From positions 1 to 42,108 of the forward strand of contig JAWOEH010000039.1 in assembly GCA_046482855.1 (NCBI GenBank): a DNA stretch of 42,108 nucleotides, read 5' to 3'. A program made the translations under genes and the position numbers. Position 1 is the stretch's first letter; each line of letters starts with the position of its first letter. The stretch comes from CAYVSF01 sp046482855. GTDB lineage: Bacteria > Bacteroidota > Bacteroidia > Bacteroidales > UBA12077. Below, piece after piece: positions 1 to 6,637 of the stretch. The notes below the pieces were generated by a model. It did not search any database. It had not been told where the DNA came from and worked only from the letters and a program-made list of their open reading frames with translations.

Positions 1-36
1 GAACGAAATGGCAATAAATAGTATCTTTACAAAACC

Positions 37-663
37 ATGAAACAAAAGTACACCTATCTTCTAGTAGCAATTGTGTGCATAGCTATGGGGATTGTGCCTC
101 TTTACGCGCAACCTTTTGGCGGTGGCATTAAAGGTGGAATAGCCTTAACACAGCTCGATGGCGATGCCTGGGGAGGCTATCATAAGGCCGCACCCACCAT
201 AGGCATTTTCTCCTATACCGAAATTGGCAAACAATGGCTGGTGAGCGGGGGTATTGAATACATGGAGAAGGGGAGTGTTGCCAATAAACAAACACCTGGA
301 GTGTATTACGAAAGCCGCCTGCAGTATGTACAGATGCCTGCCTGGCTCACCTATCAGTTTGCGTCACGCTGGGGCCTGGACATGGGCCTTTCCATCGGCT
401 ATTTAAAGAGTGGTGAGGAAGATAAGGACGGATTTGGTTTGGTGCCTGCCAGTCCTGCCTTCAACCAATGGGAGTTTAGTGGGATAGCCGGCTTGAACTT
501 TGCCTTTACTCAACGGTGGGTAGGGGAGCTGCGCTTTCACTACTCTGTGTTTCCGGTTCGTTCGCACCCGGGCGACCAAACCTACTACCTAAATAGAGGG
601 CAATACAACAATGTACTGGCAGTAAGTGTTCGCTATTTGCTGGCAACAGTCAACGATTTTTAG
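37..663 (+). CDS. Outer-membrane beta-barrel protein (PorT-like/porin family)
   Basis: The 208-residue protein opens with a basic N-terminus and a hydrophobic segment ending in PLYA (about residues 1-24), a clear signal peptide. The mature part alternates aromatic and polar residues and is glycine-rich (GGGIKGGIALTQL, WGLDMGLSIGYL, FSGIAGLNFAF, YNNVLAVSVRYLL), as expected for an 8-10 strand barrel of the Bacteroidota outer-membrane beta-barrel (PorT-like) family. No enzymatic motif is visible. It probably sits in the outer membrane; the exact role is unknown. ubiX follows after about 50 bp on the same strand and may be co-transcribed. Membership in the barrel class is fairly sure; a PorT-equivalent role is not shown. 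Confidence 0.75.
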   Translation: MKQKYTYLLVAIVCIAMGIVPLYAQPFGGGIKGGIALTQLDGDAWGGYHKAAPTIGIFSYTEIGKQWLVSGGIEYMEKGSVANKQTPGVYYESRLQYVQMPAWLTYQFASRWGLDMGLSIGYLKSGEEDKDGFGLVPASPAFNQWEFSGIAGLNFAFTQRWVGELRFHYSVFPVRSHPGDQTYYLNRGQYNNVLAVSVRYLLATVNDF

Positions 664-715
664 AAACCCATGTAACAAACCTGAAGTGGAGCAAACAAAC
701 AAAAAAAATACAGCA

Positions 716-1270
716 ATGCGAATTATTCTTGCCGTTGGAGGAGCCAGCGGTAGCATCTATGCGCAACAGCTTGCCTACGAACTTAGTCACCATCCGCGAG
801 TGGGCGAGGTGGCCATGGTATTATCCAAAAATGCTGCAGCTATTTGGAAAGATGAGCTGGGAACCGACGATTATTTGCGTTTCGGGTTTACGCACTATCG
901 GGCTGACGACTTCTATTCGCCACCGGCTTCTGGTTCATCCAGGTATGATGCCATGGTGATTGTTCCTGCCTCCATGGGGCAAATAGGGCGCATTGCCCAT
1001 GGCGTTTCTGATAATTTGATTGTTCGTGCTGCCGATGTGATGCTGAAAGAGCGCCGCAAATTGATTGTAGTGCCGCGCGAAGCGCCCTATAATCTCATTC
1101 ATCTGCGGAATATGGTTACCCTTACCGAAGCTGGTGCCATCATTTGTCCTGCAACACCTTCTTTCTACAGCAAGCCCGAATCTATTGAACAACTTGTGGC
1201 TACTGTAACTCACCGTATTCTCGATTTGCTTGGATTGCCCGTAGCTACCTTCCGCTGGAAGGAGGATTAA
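716..1270 (+). CDS. ubiX: UbiX family flavin prenyltransferase
   Basis: Members of this family attach a dimethylallyl group to FMN to make prenylated FMN, the cofactor of UbiD-type decarboxylases; the enzyme is cytosolic. I start at ATG 716 because it gives the canonical N-terminus MRIILAVGGASGSIYAQ with the FMN-binding G-(A/S)-S-G motif and the normal length of 184 residues. An upstream in-frame ATG at 626 would add 30 atypical residues overlapping the previous gene. Other family motifs are PASMGQIGRIAHGVSDNL, ADVMLKERRKLIVVPREAP and ICPATPSFYSKP. No ubiD is present in the window. The stop codon overlaps the stop of the convergent comF-like gene by 3 bp, with no terminator between them. Confidence 0.93.
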   Translation: MRIILAVGGASGSIYAQQLAYELSHHPRVGEVAMVLSKNAAAIWKDELGTDDYLRFGFTHYRADDFYSPPASGSSRYDAMVIVPASMGQIGRIAHGVSDNLIVRAADVMLKERRKLIVVPREAPYNLIHLRNMVTLTEAGAIICPATPSFYSKPESIEQLVATVTHRILDLLGLPVATFRWKED

Positions 1271-1950
1271 TTACTGGCATAGGCCAGCGAAGCCACGCTT
1301 ACAGTTGTGTGCTCCATGCTCAGAAGTGTTTGTGCGCACGCTTCAAGAGTGGCTCCTGTGGTTATCACATCATCAACCAAGAGAATATGGCTGTTGGGAC
1401 GCTGTTGCTGAATGGCAAAAATCGAAGCCACATTTTTCCATCTATCGAACCGGCCTTTTCGGGTTTGTGTGGGATTGGCCACTGTACGAATAAGGATGCC
1501 TGTTTCTACGGGTACCTTTAAGGTTCGTGACAACCCTAAGGCTATCCATTCGCTCTGATTGTAACCGCGCTTCCTCATTTTTTTGGGATGTAGCGGTACC
1601 GGAACAATGCAATCGGGGAGATCTTCCCAATATTGTCGTAACTCAGCCCCCAATAGTTGCCCTAAAACCAGGCCTATCTCTTTCTTCTGGCTGTATTTAA
1701 AACTATGCATCAATTTTTGGTAGCGGCTACCTTTTGTGAAATAGAAAAAGGAGGTGGCATATTTTAGCGGAACACGACCCCAGAAAATTTGCTGGATAAT
1801 ATTCTCCGGGTCATTATGAAACCGGGTTCGGGGAATATCTGTCAGGCAGGTGGTGCATAGGTATTTTTCCTGACTCACCAGCTTGTTTCCACAAACTAAG
1901 CACGCTTCAGGAAAGATCAGTGCCAATAGTCCTTCCAGATAACTTCTCAT
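1267..1950 (-). CDS. comF: ComF family phosphoribosyltransferase
   Basis: 227 residues. The N-terminus carries a zinc-finger pair, CLVCG and CTTC (about residues 17-37), followed by a type I phosphoribosyltransferase fold with the PRPP loop ILLVDDVITTGATLEAC near the C-terminus (about 190-206). VPVPLHPKKMRKRGYNQSEWIA is the diagnostic ComF/GntX motif. In transformable bacteria ComF helps import single-stranded DNA, but homologues are widespread in species not known to be competent, so a competence role here is inference. The gene is divergent from the DUF134 regulator and shares a roughly 90-bp promoter region with it. Its 3' end overlaps that of ubiX by three to four bases. Confidence 0.92.
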   Translation of the reverse strand: MRSYLEGLLALIFPEACLVCGNKLVSQEKYLCTTCLTDIPRTRFHNDPENIIQQIFWGRVPLKYATSFFYFTKGSRYQKLMHSFKYSQKKEIGLVLGQLLGAELRQYWEDLPDCIVPVPLHPKKMRKRGYNQSEWIALGLSRTLKVPVETGILIRTVANPTQTRKGRFDRWKNVASIFAIQQQRPNSHILLVDDVITTGATLEACAQTLLSMEHTTVSVASLAYASN

Positions 1951-1991
1951 GACTTAAGGCTTTTTGGTAAGTTACAAAGATTTCGATTTAC

Positions 1992-2022
1992 TTGCATAAT
2001 GAACATATGTTCATTATATTTG
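1992..2022 (+). promoter_or_regulatory. Promoter and 22-bp perfect palindromic operator of the DUF134 operon
   Basis: A -33 TTG (1992-1994) and a -7 TATATTTG (2015-2022) are separated by 20 bp, a good match to the Bacteroidota TTG/19-21/TAnnTTTG promoter. Between them lies a perfect 22-bp palindrome (1996-2017) with half-site ATAATGAACAT, filling the spacer and overlapping the -7 box by 3 bp. A protein bound there would block RNA polymerase. The adjacent DUF134 gene begins 20 bp after the -7 box, so autoregulation is the simplest reading. That is inference; the divergent comF gene could also be affected. Confidence 0.72.
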
Positions 2023-2041
2023 TCCCAAGAAACAAAAGGAT

Positions 2042-2608
2042 ATGCCACGACCAAAACGCCAACGACGAATGAGTTCCCCGCCCCTGATGAAAGGCTTTAA
2101 GCCCATTGGTGTTCCCATGTGGGAAGTACAGCAGGTGCAACTGCATTACGAGGAGTATGAGGCCATTGTGCTAACCGATTATCAACGTCTTTCGCAAGCC
2201 GAGGCAGCTGAAAAAATGGATGTTTCGCGTCCTACTTTTACGCGTATTTACGACAGAGCCCGGCAAAAAATGGCACAGGCACTGGCCGAAGGTGCAGGCC
2301 TGTATATTGAAGGAGGCGAGGTGTCGTTTGACAAGGAGTGGTTTCGATGTTTATCGTGCCATCATGTGTTTACGGCTCCTAAAACCGGCCAGGTTGTTTG
2401 TCCGCATTGTAAGGCAACGGATGTGCAGCACATAAATGCCCAATTCGAAACCGAACAGAAGCGAGGTGCGCACGGAAAAGGTAGGGGGGCAGGACCGGGC
2501 GGACGGTGTTATTGCCCACAATGTGGCCGGGAAGAGACGCACAAGCGTGGTGTATCATGTAACAGGCATCGATGTGGAACGTGTGACGTTCCGTTACAAC
2601 GAAAATAA
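2042..2608 (+). CDS. UPF0251/DUF134 DNA-binding protein with C-terminal Cys-rich zinc module
   Basis: 188 residues. The start MPRPKRQRR and the sigma-region-4-like helix-turn-helix (about 38-83, including LTDYQRLSQAEAAEKMDVSRPTFTR in two pieces around residues 45-68) are typical of UPF0251 predicted DNA-binding proteins. Two extra modules follow: a zinc ribbon with C103, C106, C120 and C123, and a Gly-rich linker into GPGGRCYCPQCG-x7-GVSC-x4-CGTC (Cys 156, 158, 161, 173, 178, 181). It probably acts as the transcriptional regulator of the downstream metal-cluster operon. The ten cysteines make metal or Fe-S sensing attractive but unproven. The start is fixed by the short leader behind promoter 1992-2022. 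Confidence 0.88.
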   Translation: MPRPKRQRRMSSPPLMKGFKPIGVPMWEVQQVQLHYEEYEAIVLTDYQRLSQAEAAEKMDVSRPTFTRIYDRARQKMAQALAEGAGLYIEGGEVSFDKEWFRCLSCHHVFTAPKTGQVVCPHCKATDVQHINAQFETEQKRGAHGKGRGAGPGGRCYCPQCGREETHKRGVSCNRHRCGTCDVPLQRK

Positions 2609-2617
2609 ACAAGTAAA

Positions 2618-2624
2618 AAGGAGG
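2618..2624 (+). promoter_or_regulatory. Strong Shine-Dalgarno AAGGAGG
   Basis: AAGGAGG lies 7 nt before the ATG at 2632. Bacteroidota genes mostly start behind A-rich leaders without a Shine-Dalgarno sequence, so a near-perfect one is notable. It fixes the start of the DUF5320 gene. Confidence 0.7.
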
Positions 2625-2631
2625 ATTTATT

Positions 2632-2883
2632 ATGCCAGGATTAAATCGAAAAGGACCCGCTAATGAAGGGCCCATGACAGGAAGAAGAACAGGCTTATGT
2701 AACCCGGAATCTCCTTTGCGTAACAAACAGGGAGAAACACCTGAACAGACCGATAATCGCCCATTTGGCGTTGGTTTAGGTTTGGGGCGAGGAGGCCGTG
2801 GACGCGGTAATGCCCGTGAGGAGGGACTGGGCCGTGGTCAGGCTGCCGGACGAGGCAGAGGCCGTGGACGCCGTAATTTCTAA
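2632..2883 (+). CDS. DUF5320 family Gly/Arg-rich small protein
   Basis: 83 residues starting MPGLNRKGPANEGPMTGRRTG, which is the DUF5320 signature (MPG-x2-x-GP-x3-GPMTGR-x-GxC). One cysteine (C23) follows. The C-terminal half (about 50-83) is an unstructured Gly/Arg repeat (RGGRGRG, GRGRGRGRR). The biochemical function is unknown. Family members occur beside NifX-fold proteins and ferredoxin-type MinD ATPases in anaerobes, and the same neighbours are seen here. The highly basic tail could bind nucleic acid or an acidic partner; that is speculation. It lies 23 bp after the DUF134 gene. Confidence 0.82.
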   Translation: MPGLNRKGPANEGPMTGRRTGLCNPESPLRNKQGETPEQTDNRPFGVGLGLGRGGRGRGNAREEGLGRGQAAGRGRGRGRRNF

Positions 2884-2893
2884 AGTAACTTAC

Positions 2894-3039
2894 GAGGATG
2901 TCCAAAAGGGAAAATTGTTTTAACTACTTATGGCCCTTGTTTTATAGGGTGAAGTAGCTGCAAATCAAACCACCTTTTAGAGGTTGGGGCAAAGCCTGAT
3001 TTTCATATCTTTCTTTGTCATGTCTTTTTGGATATCCTC
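2894..3039 (+). other. Putative structured intergenic element (RNA leader element or MITE-like repeat)
   Basis: Two arms, GAGGATGTCCAAAAGGG (2894-2910) and TCTTTTTGGATATCCTC (3023-3039), pair over 17 bp. All three non-Watson-Crick positions are G-U pairs in sense RNA. The enclosed 112 nt can form an inner hairpin (CTACTT 2924-2929 with AAGTAG 2952-2957, plus CCCT 2934-2937 with AGGG 2946-2949) and smaller stems near 2970-2996. It sits in the 188-bp gap between DUF5320 and the first NifX-fold gene, ending 32 bp before that start codon. It may be a folded mRNA element, or a mobile remnant with terminal inverted repeats. No target-site duplication is evident and no transposase is present. Confidence 0.4.
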
Positions 3040-3071
3040 ATTTTATATGTTTTATTTAATAAGATAAACTG

Positions 3072-3407
3072 ATGGAGAAAATTGCAATTCCTGCAATCAG
3101 CGGACAATTAAGTGCTCATTTTGGACATTGTGAGCGATTTGTTTTTTATACAATCGAAGATGGTAAAATTGCTAAGGAGGAAGCGTTAGCTCCCCCTCCT
3201 CACGCACCTGGTATTATTCCTCAATGGGTGAGCGACCAGGGTGCCACACGTATCATTGCTGGTGGTATGGGACAAAAAGCCATTGAGCTGTTTAATCAGC
3301 GTGGTGTTGATGTACATGTGGGGGCACCTCTTAGTGCCACTGAGGAGATTGTGGAGGCTTTTCTGAAAGGAGAGCTGGACACTTCTAACAATTTATGTGA
3401 CCATTAA
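3072..3407 (+). CDS. NifX/NafY-fold (dinitrogenase Fe-Mo cofactor family) protein 1
   Basis: 111 residues spanning the whole NifX/MTH1175 (Nitro_FeMo-Co) domain: MEKIAIPAISGQLSAHFGHC, then PPPHAPGIIPQW, then IIAGGMGQKAIELFNQRGVDV. Family members bind metal clusters (FeMo-co precursors, or the Mo-Cu cluster of the orange protein) in an RNase H-like fold. Candidate ligands here are H16, H19, C20, H44, C109 and H111. No nifHDK genes are present, so a nitrogenase role is unlikely. It may carry or sense a metal cluster assembled with the two ferredoxin-type ATPases downstream (inference). It is followed by a 114-bp gap to the DUF89 gene. Confidence 0.9.
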   Translation: MEKIAIPAISGQLSAHFGHCERFVFYTIEDGKIAKEEALAPPPHAPGIIPQWVSDQGATRIIAGGMGQKAIELFNQRGVDVHVGAPLSATEEIVEAFLKGELDTSNNLCDH

Positions 3408-3521
3408 ACCAATATCGGCGTCCGAAAAGTCAACCGTTTGCCCATTATTTAAAGCGTTTAGGCGGGGTTATCCGGCTACTCTTTTGATAGGGTCAGGTTA
3501 CCGGCGATTTTTCTGGCTGCC

Positions 3522-4400
3522 ATGGGATTTATGGATTATAGATGCCTACAATGTATGGCCCGCAATTTTGGTGGGCTTATTGGAAAAAGTGCCCTTCAGG
3601 GGTCGGAGAAACGATCGCGTATACAGTGGTTTTATGAGTACTTAAGCACTTTGCCTGAAGAGGCTATAGCCCCGGATGTCTCAGCGAAGATTTTTCGGTA
3701 CTTCCGGGATCAACAATTGGATAGAAACCCTTACGCTGCAGAAAAACTGAAGTACAATCAACTGTTGTTGGACCGCTATGATGTCCTCAGGAGTCAAATT
3801 GTGGCGCATAATGATCCTTTTGATAGGGCTTTGCGGTATGTTTTGGCAGGAAATATCATCGATTTTGGAGCTCACCAATCTGTTGAGCTGGAAGAAACAC
3901 TGACCAGGGTTGTTGAGGCCCGGTTTGATAGGGACCATAGTTCCGCGTTACGGAAAGATCTTTCCGAAGCCAAACGGATTTTATGGTTGGGTGATAACGC
4001 CGGCGAAATTGTCATGGATAAGCTTTTTATCGATGCCCTGGGGCTGAAAAATGTGGTATACGCTGTACGTGGCGCCCCGGTGATTAATGATGCCACTTTG
4101 GAGGATGCGGCTTTTGTTGATCTTGCCAAAGTAGCCCATGTAATTGCCAATGGAAACGATGCTCCATCCACCCTTTTACATGCTTGTAGCGAGGAGTTTT
4201 GTTCGGTTTTTTACGATGCCGACATAATCATCTCCAAAGGGCAGGGAAATTTTGAAGGGTTGATGAATCACAAGGAGAAGCGTATTTATTTCTTGCTTAT
4301 GGCAAAGTGCCAGGTGATTGCCGAAAAGCTGGCAGTGAGCAAAGGAAGTTTTGTTGTATTTTGTAATCAATCAGAGAATGCCAAAGATAGCTATAGTTAG
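3522..4400 (+). CDS. DUF89 (ARMT1-like) metal-dependent phosphatase family protein
   Basis: 292 residues. It has the family's N-terminal Cys pair (YRCLQCMARN, C8 and C11), a helical N-terminal region, and the DUF89 core. Core motifs are LWLGDNAGEIVMDKLFID (metal-binding Asp/Asn/Glu), VYAVRGAPVINDATLEDA, and DIIISKGQGNFEGL. DUF89 proteins are metal-dependent phosphatases proposed to clear damaged phosphometabolites; the substrate here is unknown. The archaeal and anaerobe subgroup with N-terminal cysteines is known beside Fe-S ATPases, as here. ATG 3531 is an alternative start (MDYRCLQC) and equally plausible. The 3' end overlaps the next gene by 23 bp, which implies translational coupling. 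Confidence 0.85.
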   Translation: MGFMDYRCLQCMARNFGGLIGKSALQGSEKRSRIQWFYEYLSTLPEEAIAPDVSAKIFRYFRDQQLDRNPYAAEKLKYNQLLLDRYDVLRSQIVAHNDPFDRALRYVLAGNIIDFGAHQSVELEETLTRVVEARFDRDHSSALRKDLSEAKRILWLGDNAGEIVMDKLFIDALGLKNVVYAVRGAPVINDATLEDAAFVDLAKVAHVIANGNDAPSTLLHACSEEFCSVFYDADIIISKGQGNFEGLMNHKEKRIYFLLMAKCQVIAEKLAVSKGSFVVFCNQSENAKDSYS

Positions 4401-5244
4401 CGGAAAAGGAGGTGCCGGAAAAACAAGTGTAAGTGTAATGCTTGCAAACTACCTGCAGAAAAAAGACCTTCCGGGTTTGCTCATCGATTTGGATGTGGAG
4501 GAACCCAATGCCCGCTTATTTTTTCAGGGGACAAAAACCGAAACGCATGTTAAGTATAAACAAATTCCCTCGTGGCAGGCCGATTTGTGTACTTTTTGTG
4601 GCAAGTGTACAAAGGTGTGCAACTTTAATGCCCTGGCCATGTTGCCTAATCAGCTTTTGGTTTTTGAGGAGCTTTGCCATAGTTGCTACGCCTGTACTGA
4701 GTTGTGCCCCACGCAAGCTTTGCCCATGAAGGATAAAGAGATGGGGGTAATGAATGTATATGAAAACAGCCATAGCCGGTTAATTGAAGGGTGTCTGAAT
4801 ATTGGTGAACAGCAAGCTGTGCCCTTAATCAAGCAGGTGAAAGAAGACGGGGAGAAGTACGCACCTGAACAGGCTTATATTCTTTACGATGCGCCTCCGG
4901 GCACCTCTTGTCCGATGATTGAAGCCGTAAAGGATGCTGACTATATTTTGCTGGTTTCCGAAGCTACCGCCTTCGGCTTAAACGATATGCAGATTACTGT
5001 TGATACCCTGCGGGAGTTGAAGAAGCCTTTTGGTGTACTGGTGAATAAGGCCACTGAGGAACAGAACCTGATTACCGATTTTTGCGAAAGGACTGCGGTA
5101 CCCATTATTGCTTCTTTGCCCTACAGCCAAAAGTTTGCCAAAGCCTATGCTAAAGGAGCGCTTGAGGAGGGCATGGATGCATCGCTAACCGATGCGCTGG
5201 AAACGATTTATCAACACCTAACAACAAAAATGGCTGTTTCATGA
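4378..5244 (+). CDS. MinD/Mrp-superfamily P-loop ATPase with inserted 2x[4Fe-4S] ferredoxin domain (first of pair)
   Basis: 288 residues. Walker A with the MinD-type signature lysine is SGKGGAGKTS (8-17), and switch LIDLDVEEPN follows (35-44). A bacterial ferredoxin insertion has CTFCGKCTKVC (Cys 71, 74, 77, 81) and CHSCYACTELCP (Cys 100, 103, 106, 110). DAPPGTSCP (171-179) is the Walker B/switch II region and includes C178. Homologues act in pairs in ORP-type clusters of sulfate reducers and are thought to assemble or transfer metal clusters under ATP control. I use ATG 4378 because it gives the canonical MPKIAIVSGKGG start; an upstream ATG (4351) adds nine residues. Its stop overlaps the start of the partner gene by 4 bp. 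Confidence 0.9.
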   Translation: MPKIAIVSGKGGAGKTSVSVMLANYLQKKDLPGLLIDLDVEEPNARLFFQGTKTETHVKYKQIPSWQADLCTFCGKCTKVCNFNALAMLPNQLLVFEELCHSCYACTELCPTQALPMKDKEMGVMNVYENSHSRLIEGCLNIGEQQAVPLIKQVKEDGEKYAPEQAYILYDAPPGTSCPMIEAVKDADYILLVSEATAFGLNDMQITVDTLRELKKPFGVLVNKATEEQNLITDFCERTAVPIIASLPYSQKFAKAYAKGALEEGMDASLTDALETIYQHLTTKMAVS

Positions 5245-6125
5245 AAGAGATAACTGTAATTTCGGGAAAAGGAGGAACCGGTAAAACTTCGCTGTCGGCA
5301 GCATTGGCTGCACTGATGGGGAAACGTGCCGTGGTTACCGATTGTGATGTAGATGCCGCCAACATGCACATTCTCATGAAGCCGGTTGTTCATGATGAGC
5401 AGCCCTTTAAGAGTGGCAGCGAAGCTGTTATCAATCCGGAAGCTTGTACGCGTTGTGGAAAGTGCAAAAAAGTCTGTCGGTTTGATGCCATATCCATTGT
5501 GAACCAGGCCTATACTGTGGATTCCATTGCTTGTGAAGGGTGTGGGTATTGTGCCAACATTTGTCCTGCCAATGCCATTGTTATGGAGCCAATTGTGGCC
5601 GGAACGCTCTTTCGCTCTACCTCACAGTATCAAAATAGTTTTGTTCATGCCCGACTGGGTATTGCGGCTGATAATTCGGGGAAACTCGTTACCGAGGTTC
5701 GCAATCGGGCAAAGAAACTGGCGCAGGATACTGGTGTAGACTATTTATTACATGACGGCGCTCCGGGAGTGGGGTGCCCGGTTACCGCTTCGGTTACCGG
5801 AGCCGACTATATCCTGATGATTGCCGAACCTTCGGTTTCCGGATCGCACGATGTTAAACGTGTGTATGAATTGGTGAAGCAATTCTCCATTCCTGCCGGA
5901 ATGATTATTAATAAACAGGGGCTGAATCCTGAAATTGAGCAAGAGTTGGAACATTTCTGCGCCGAGAAGAAAATCGACTTTATTGGCACCTTGCCCTATA
6001 GTTCTGATTTCTCCAAAGCTATAAATGCCAATCAAACAATTGTTGAATACAGCCCTGTATTGAAAGAAAAGATGGAACATATATTTGCCCATCTGAAACA
6101 AAAAATAGAAACTATTTCTGCTTAA
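5241..6125 (+). CDS. MinD/Mrp-superfamily P-loop ATPase with inserted 2x[4Fe-4S] ferredoxin domain (second of pair)
   Basis: 294 residues and a clear paralogue of the preceding gene. It has Walker A SGKGGTGKTS (8-17), switch VTDCDVDAANMH (32-43), cysteine clusters CTRCGKCKKVC (69, 72, 75, 79) and CEGCGYCANICP (98, 101, 104, 108), then NSGKLVTEVR and HDGAPGVGCP (171-180). It keeps the family's canonical TDCDVDAAN and GVGCP motifs better than its partner, so the two probably form an asymmetric heterodimer, as proposed for DVU2103/DVU2104-type pairs (inference). Four-base ATGA coupling to the upstream gene supports equal expression. Confidence 0.92.
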   Translation: MKEITVISGKGGTGKTSLSAALAALMGKRAVVTDCDVDAANMHILMKPVVHDEQPFKSGSEAVINPEACTRCGKCKKVCRFDAISIVNQAYTVDSIACEGCGYCANICPANAIVMEPIVAGTLFRSTSQYQNSFVHARLGIAADNSGKLVTEVRNRAKKLAQDTGVDYLLHDGAPGVGCPVTASVTGADYILMIAEPSVSGSHDVKRVYELVKQFSIPAGMIINKQGLNPEIEQELEHFCAEKKIDFIGTLPYSSDFSKAINANQTIVEYSPVLKEKMEHIFAHLKQKIETISA

Positions 6126-6147
6126 GCGAAACGAAAATTGTAATCTT

Positions 6148-6486
6148 ATGAAAGTTGTTATTTCTGCACACGGAGAAACCAAAGAGAGCAAAATGGATAT
6201 GCGCTTTGGACGAGCAAAGGGCTTTATGCTTTTTTCTGACGAAACCGGAGCATTTGAATGGATAAACAATGAGGAGAATACACGTCTGGATCACGGTGCA
6301 GGTATTCAAACTTCTCAGTTGGTTGCTGCAAGTGGAGCCAATGTTGTTATTACCGGACATTTGGGACCCAAAGCTGAAGCTACCCTAAAAGCTGCCGGTC
6401 TGGAGGCTTACCAAGGGGTTGAAGACATGACCATTGAACAGGCTGTTGTGGCCTTGAAAGACGGGGAGCTAAAAGCGTTGTATTAA
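6148..6486 (+). CDS. NifX/NafY-fold (dinitrogenase Fe-Mo cofactor family) protein 2
   Basis: 112 residues of the same Nitro_FeMo-Co fold as 3072-3407: MKVVISAHGETKESKMDMRFGRAKGF, an acidic middle, GANVVITGHLGPKAEATLKAAGLEAY, and a C-terminal helix. It lacks cysteine altogether; H8, H49, H71 and acidic residues are the only likely ligands. MDMRFGRAKGF resembles the ORP/TM1816 subgroup more than the His/Cys-rich first copy. The two NifX proteins therefore probably have different jobs, for example sensor versus cluster carrier (inference). It is the last gene of the operon, followed by the terminator at 6593-6637. Confidence 0.9.
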   Translation: MKVVISAHGETKESKMDMRFGRAKGFMLFSDETGAFEWINNEENTRLDHGAGIQTSQLVAASGANVVITGHLGPKAEATLKAAGLEAYQGVEDMTIEQAVVALKDGELKALY

Positions 6487-6592
6487 CCCCGATTAGTGGG
6501 AAATGAGCCTGCAATACGGCATCCTGTTTTCTGAAGGAAACAGGAGCATTCATGAAGTATTCCGGCTAAATTGTTTTCTGGTTTTCTGTTAT

Positions 6593-6637
6593 AGGCAGCG
6601 TGTCTTTCTAAAAGAGAGCTTGCTGCCTTATTTTTTT
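6593..6637 (+). terminator. Rho-independent terminator of the metal-cluster operon
   Basis: Stem AGGCAGC (6593-6599) / GCTGCCT (6622-6628) has an internal TCTTT...AAAGA helix and is followed by a T-run to 6637. It ends plus-strand transcription after the second NifX gene and overlaps the last codons of the convergent HD gene. Confidence 0.75.

Noticed and set aside
3397..3645. 82-codon plus-strand frame bridging the first NifX gene and DUF89
   Set aside because: Out of frame with DUF89, covers its clear N-terminal CxxC in another frame, and has no family features.
2042..6486. Nitrogen fixation (nif) gene cluster
   Set aside because: The NifX-fold domain alone is not evidence of nitrogenase; nifHDK, nifE/N and nifB radical-SAM genes are all absent from the window.
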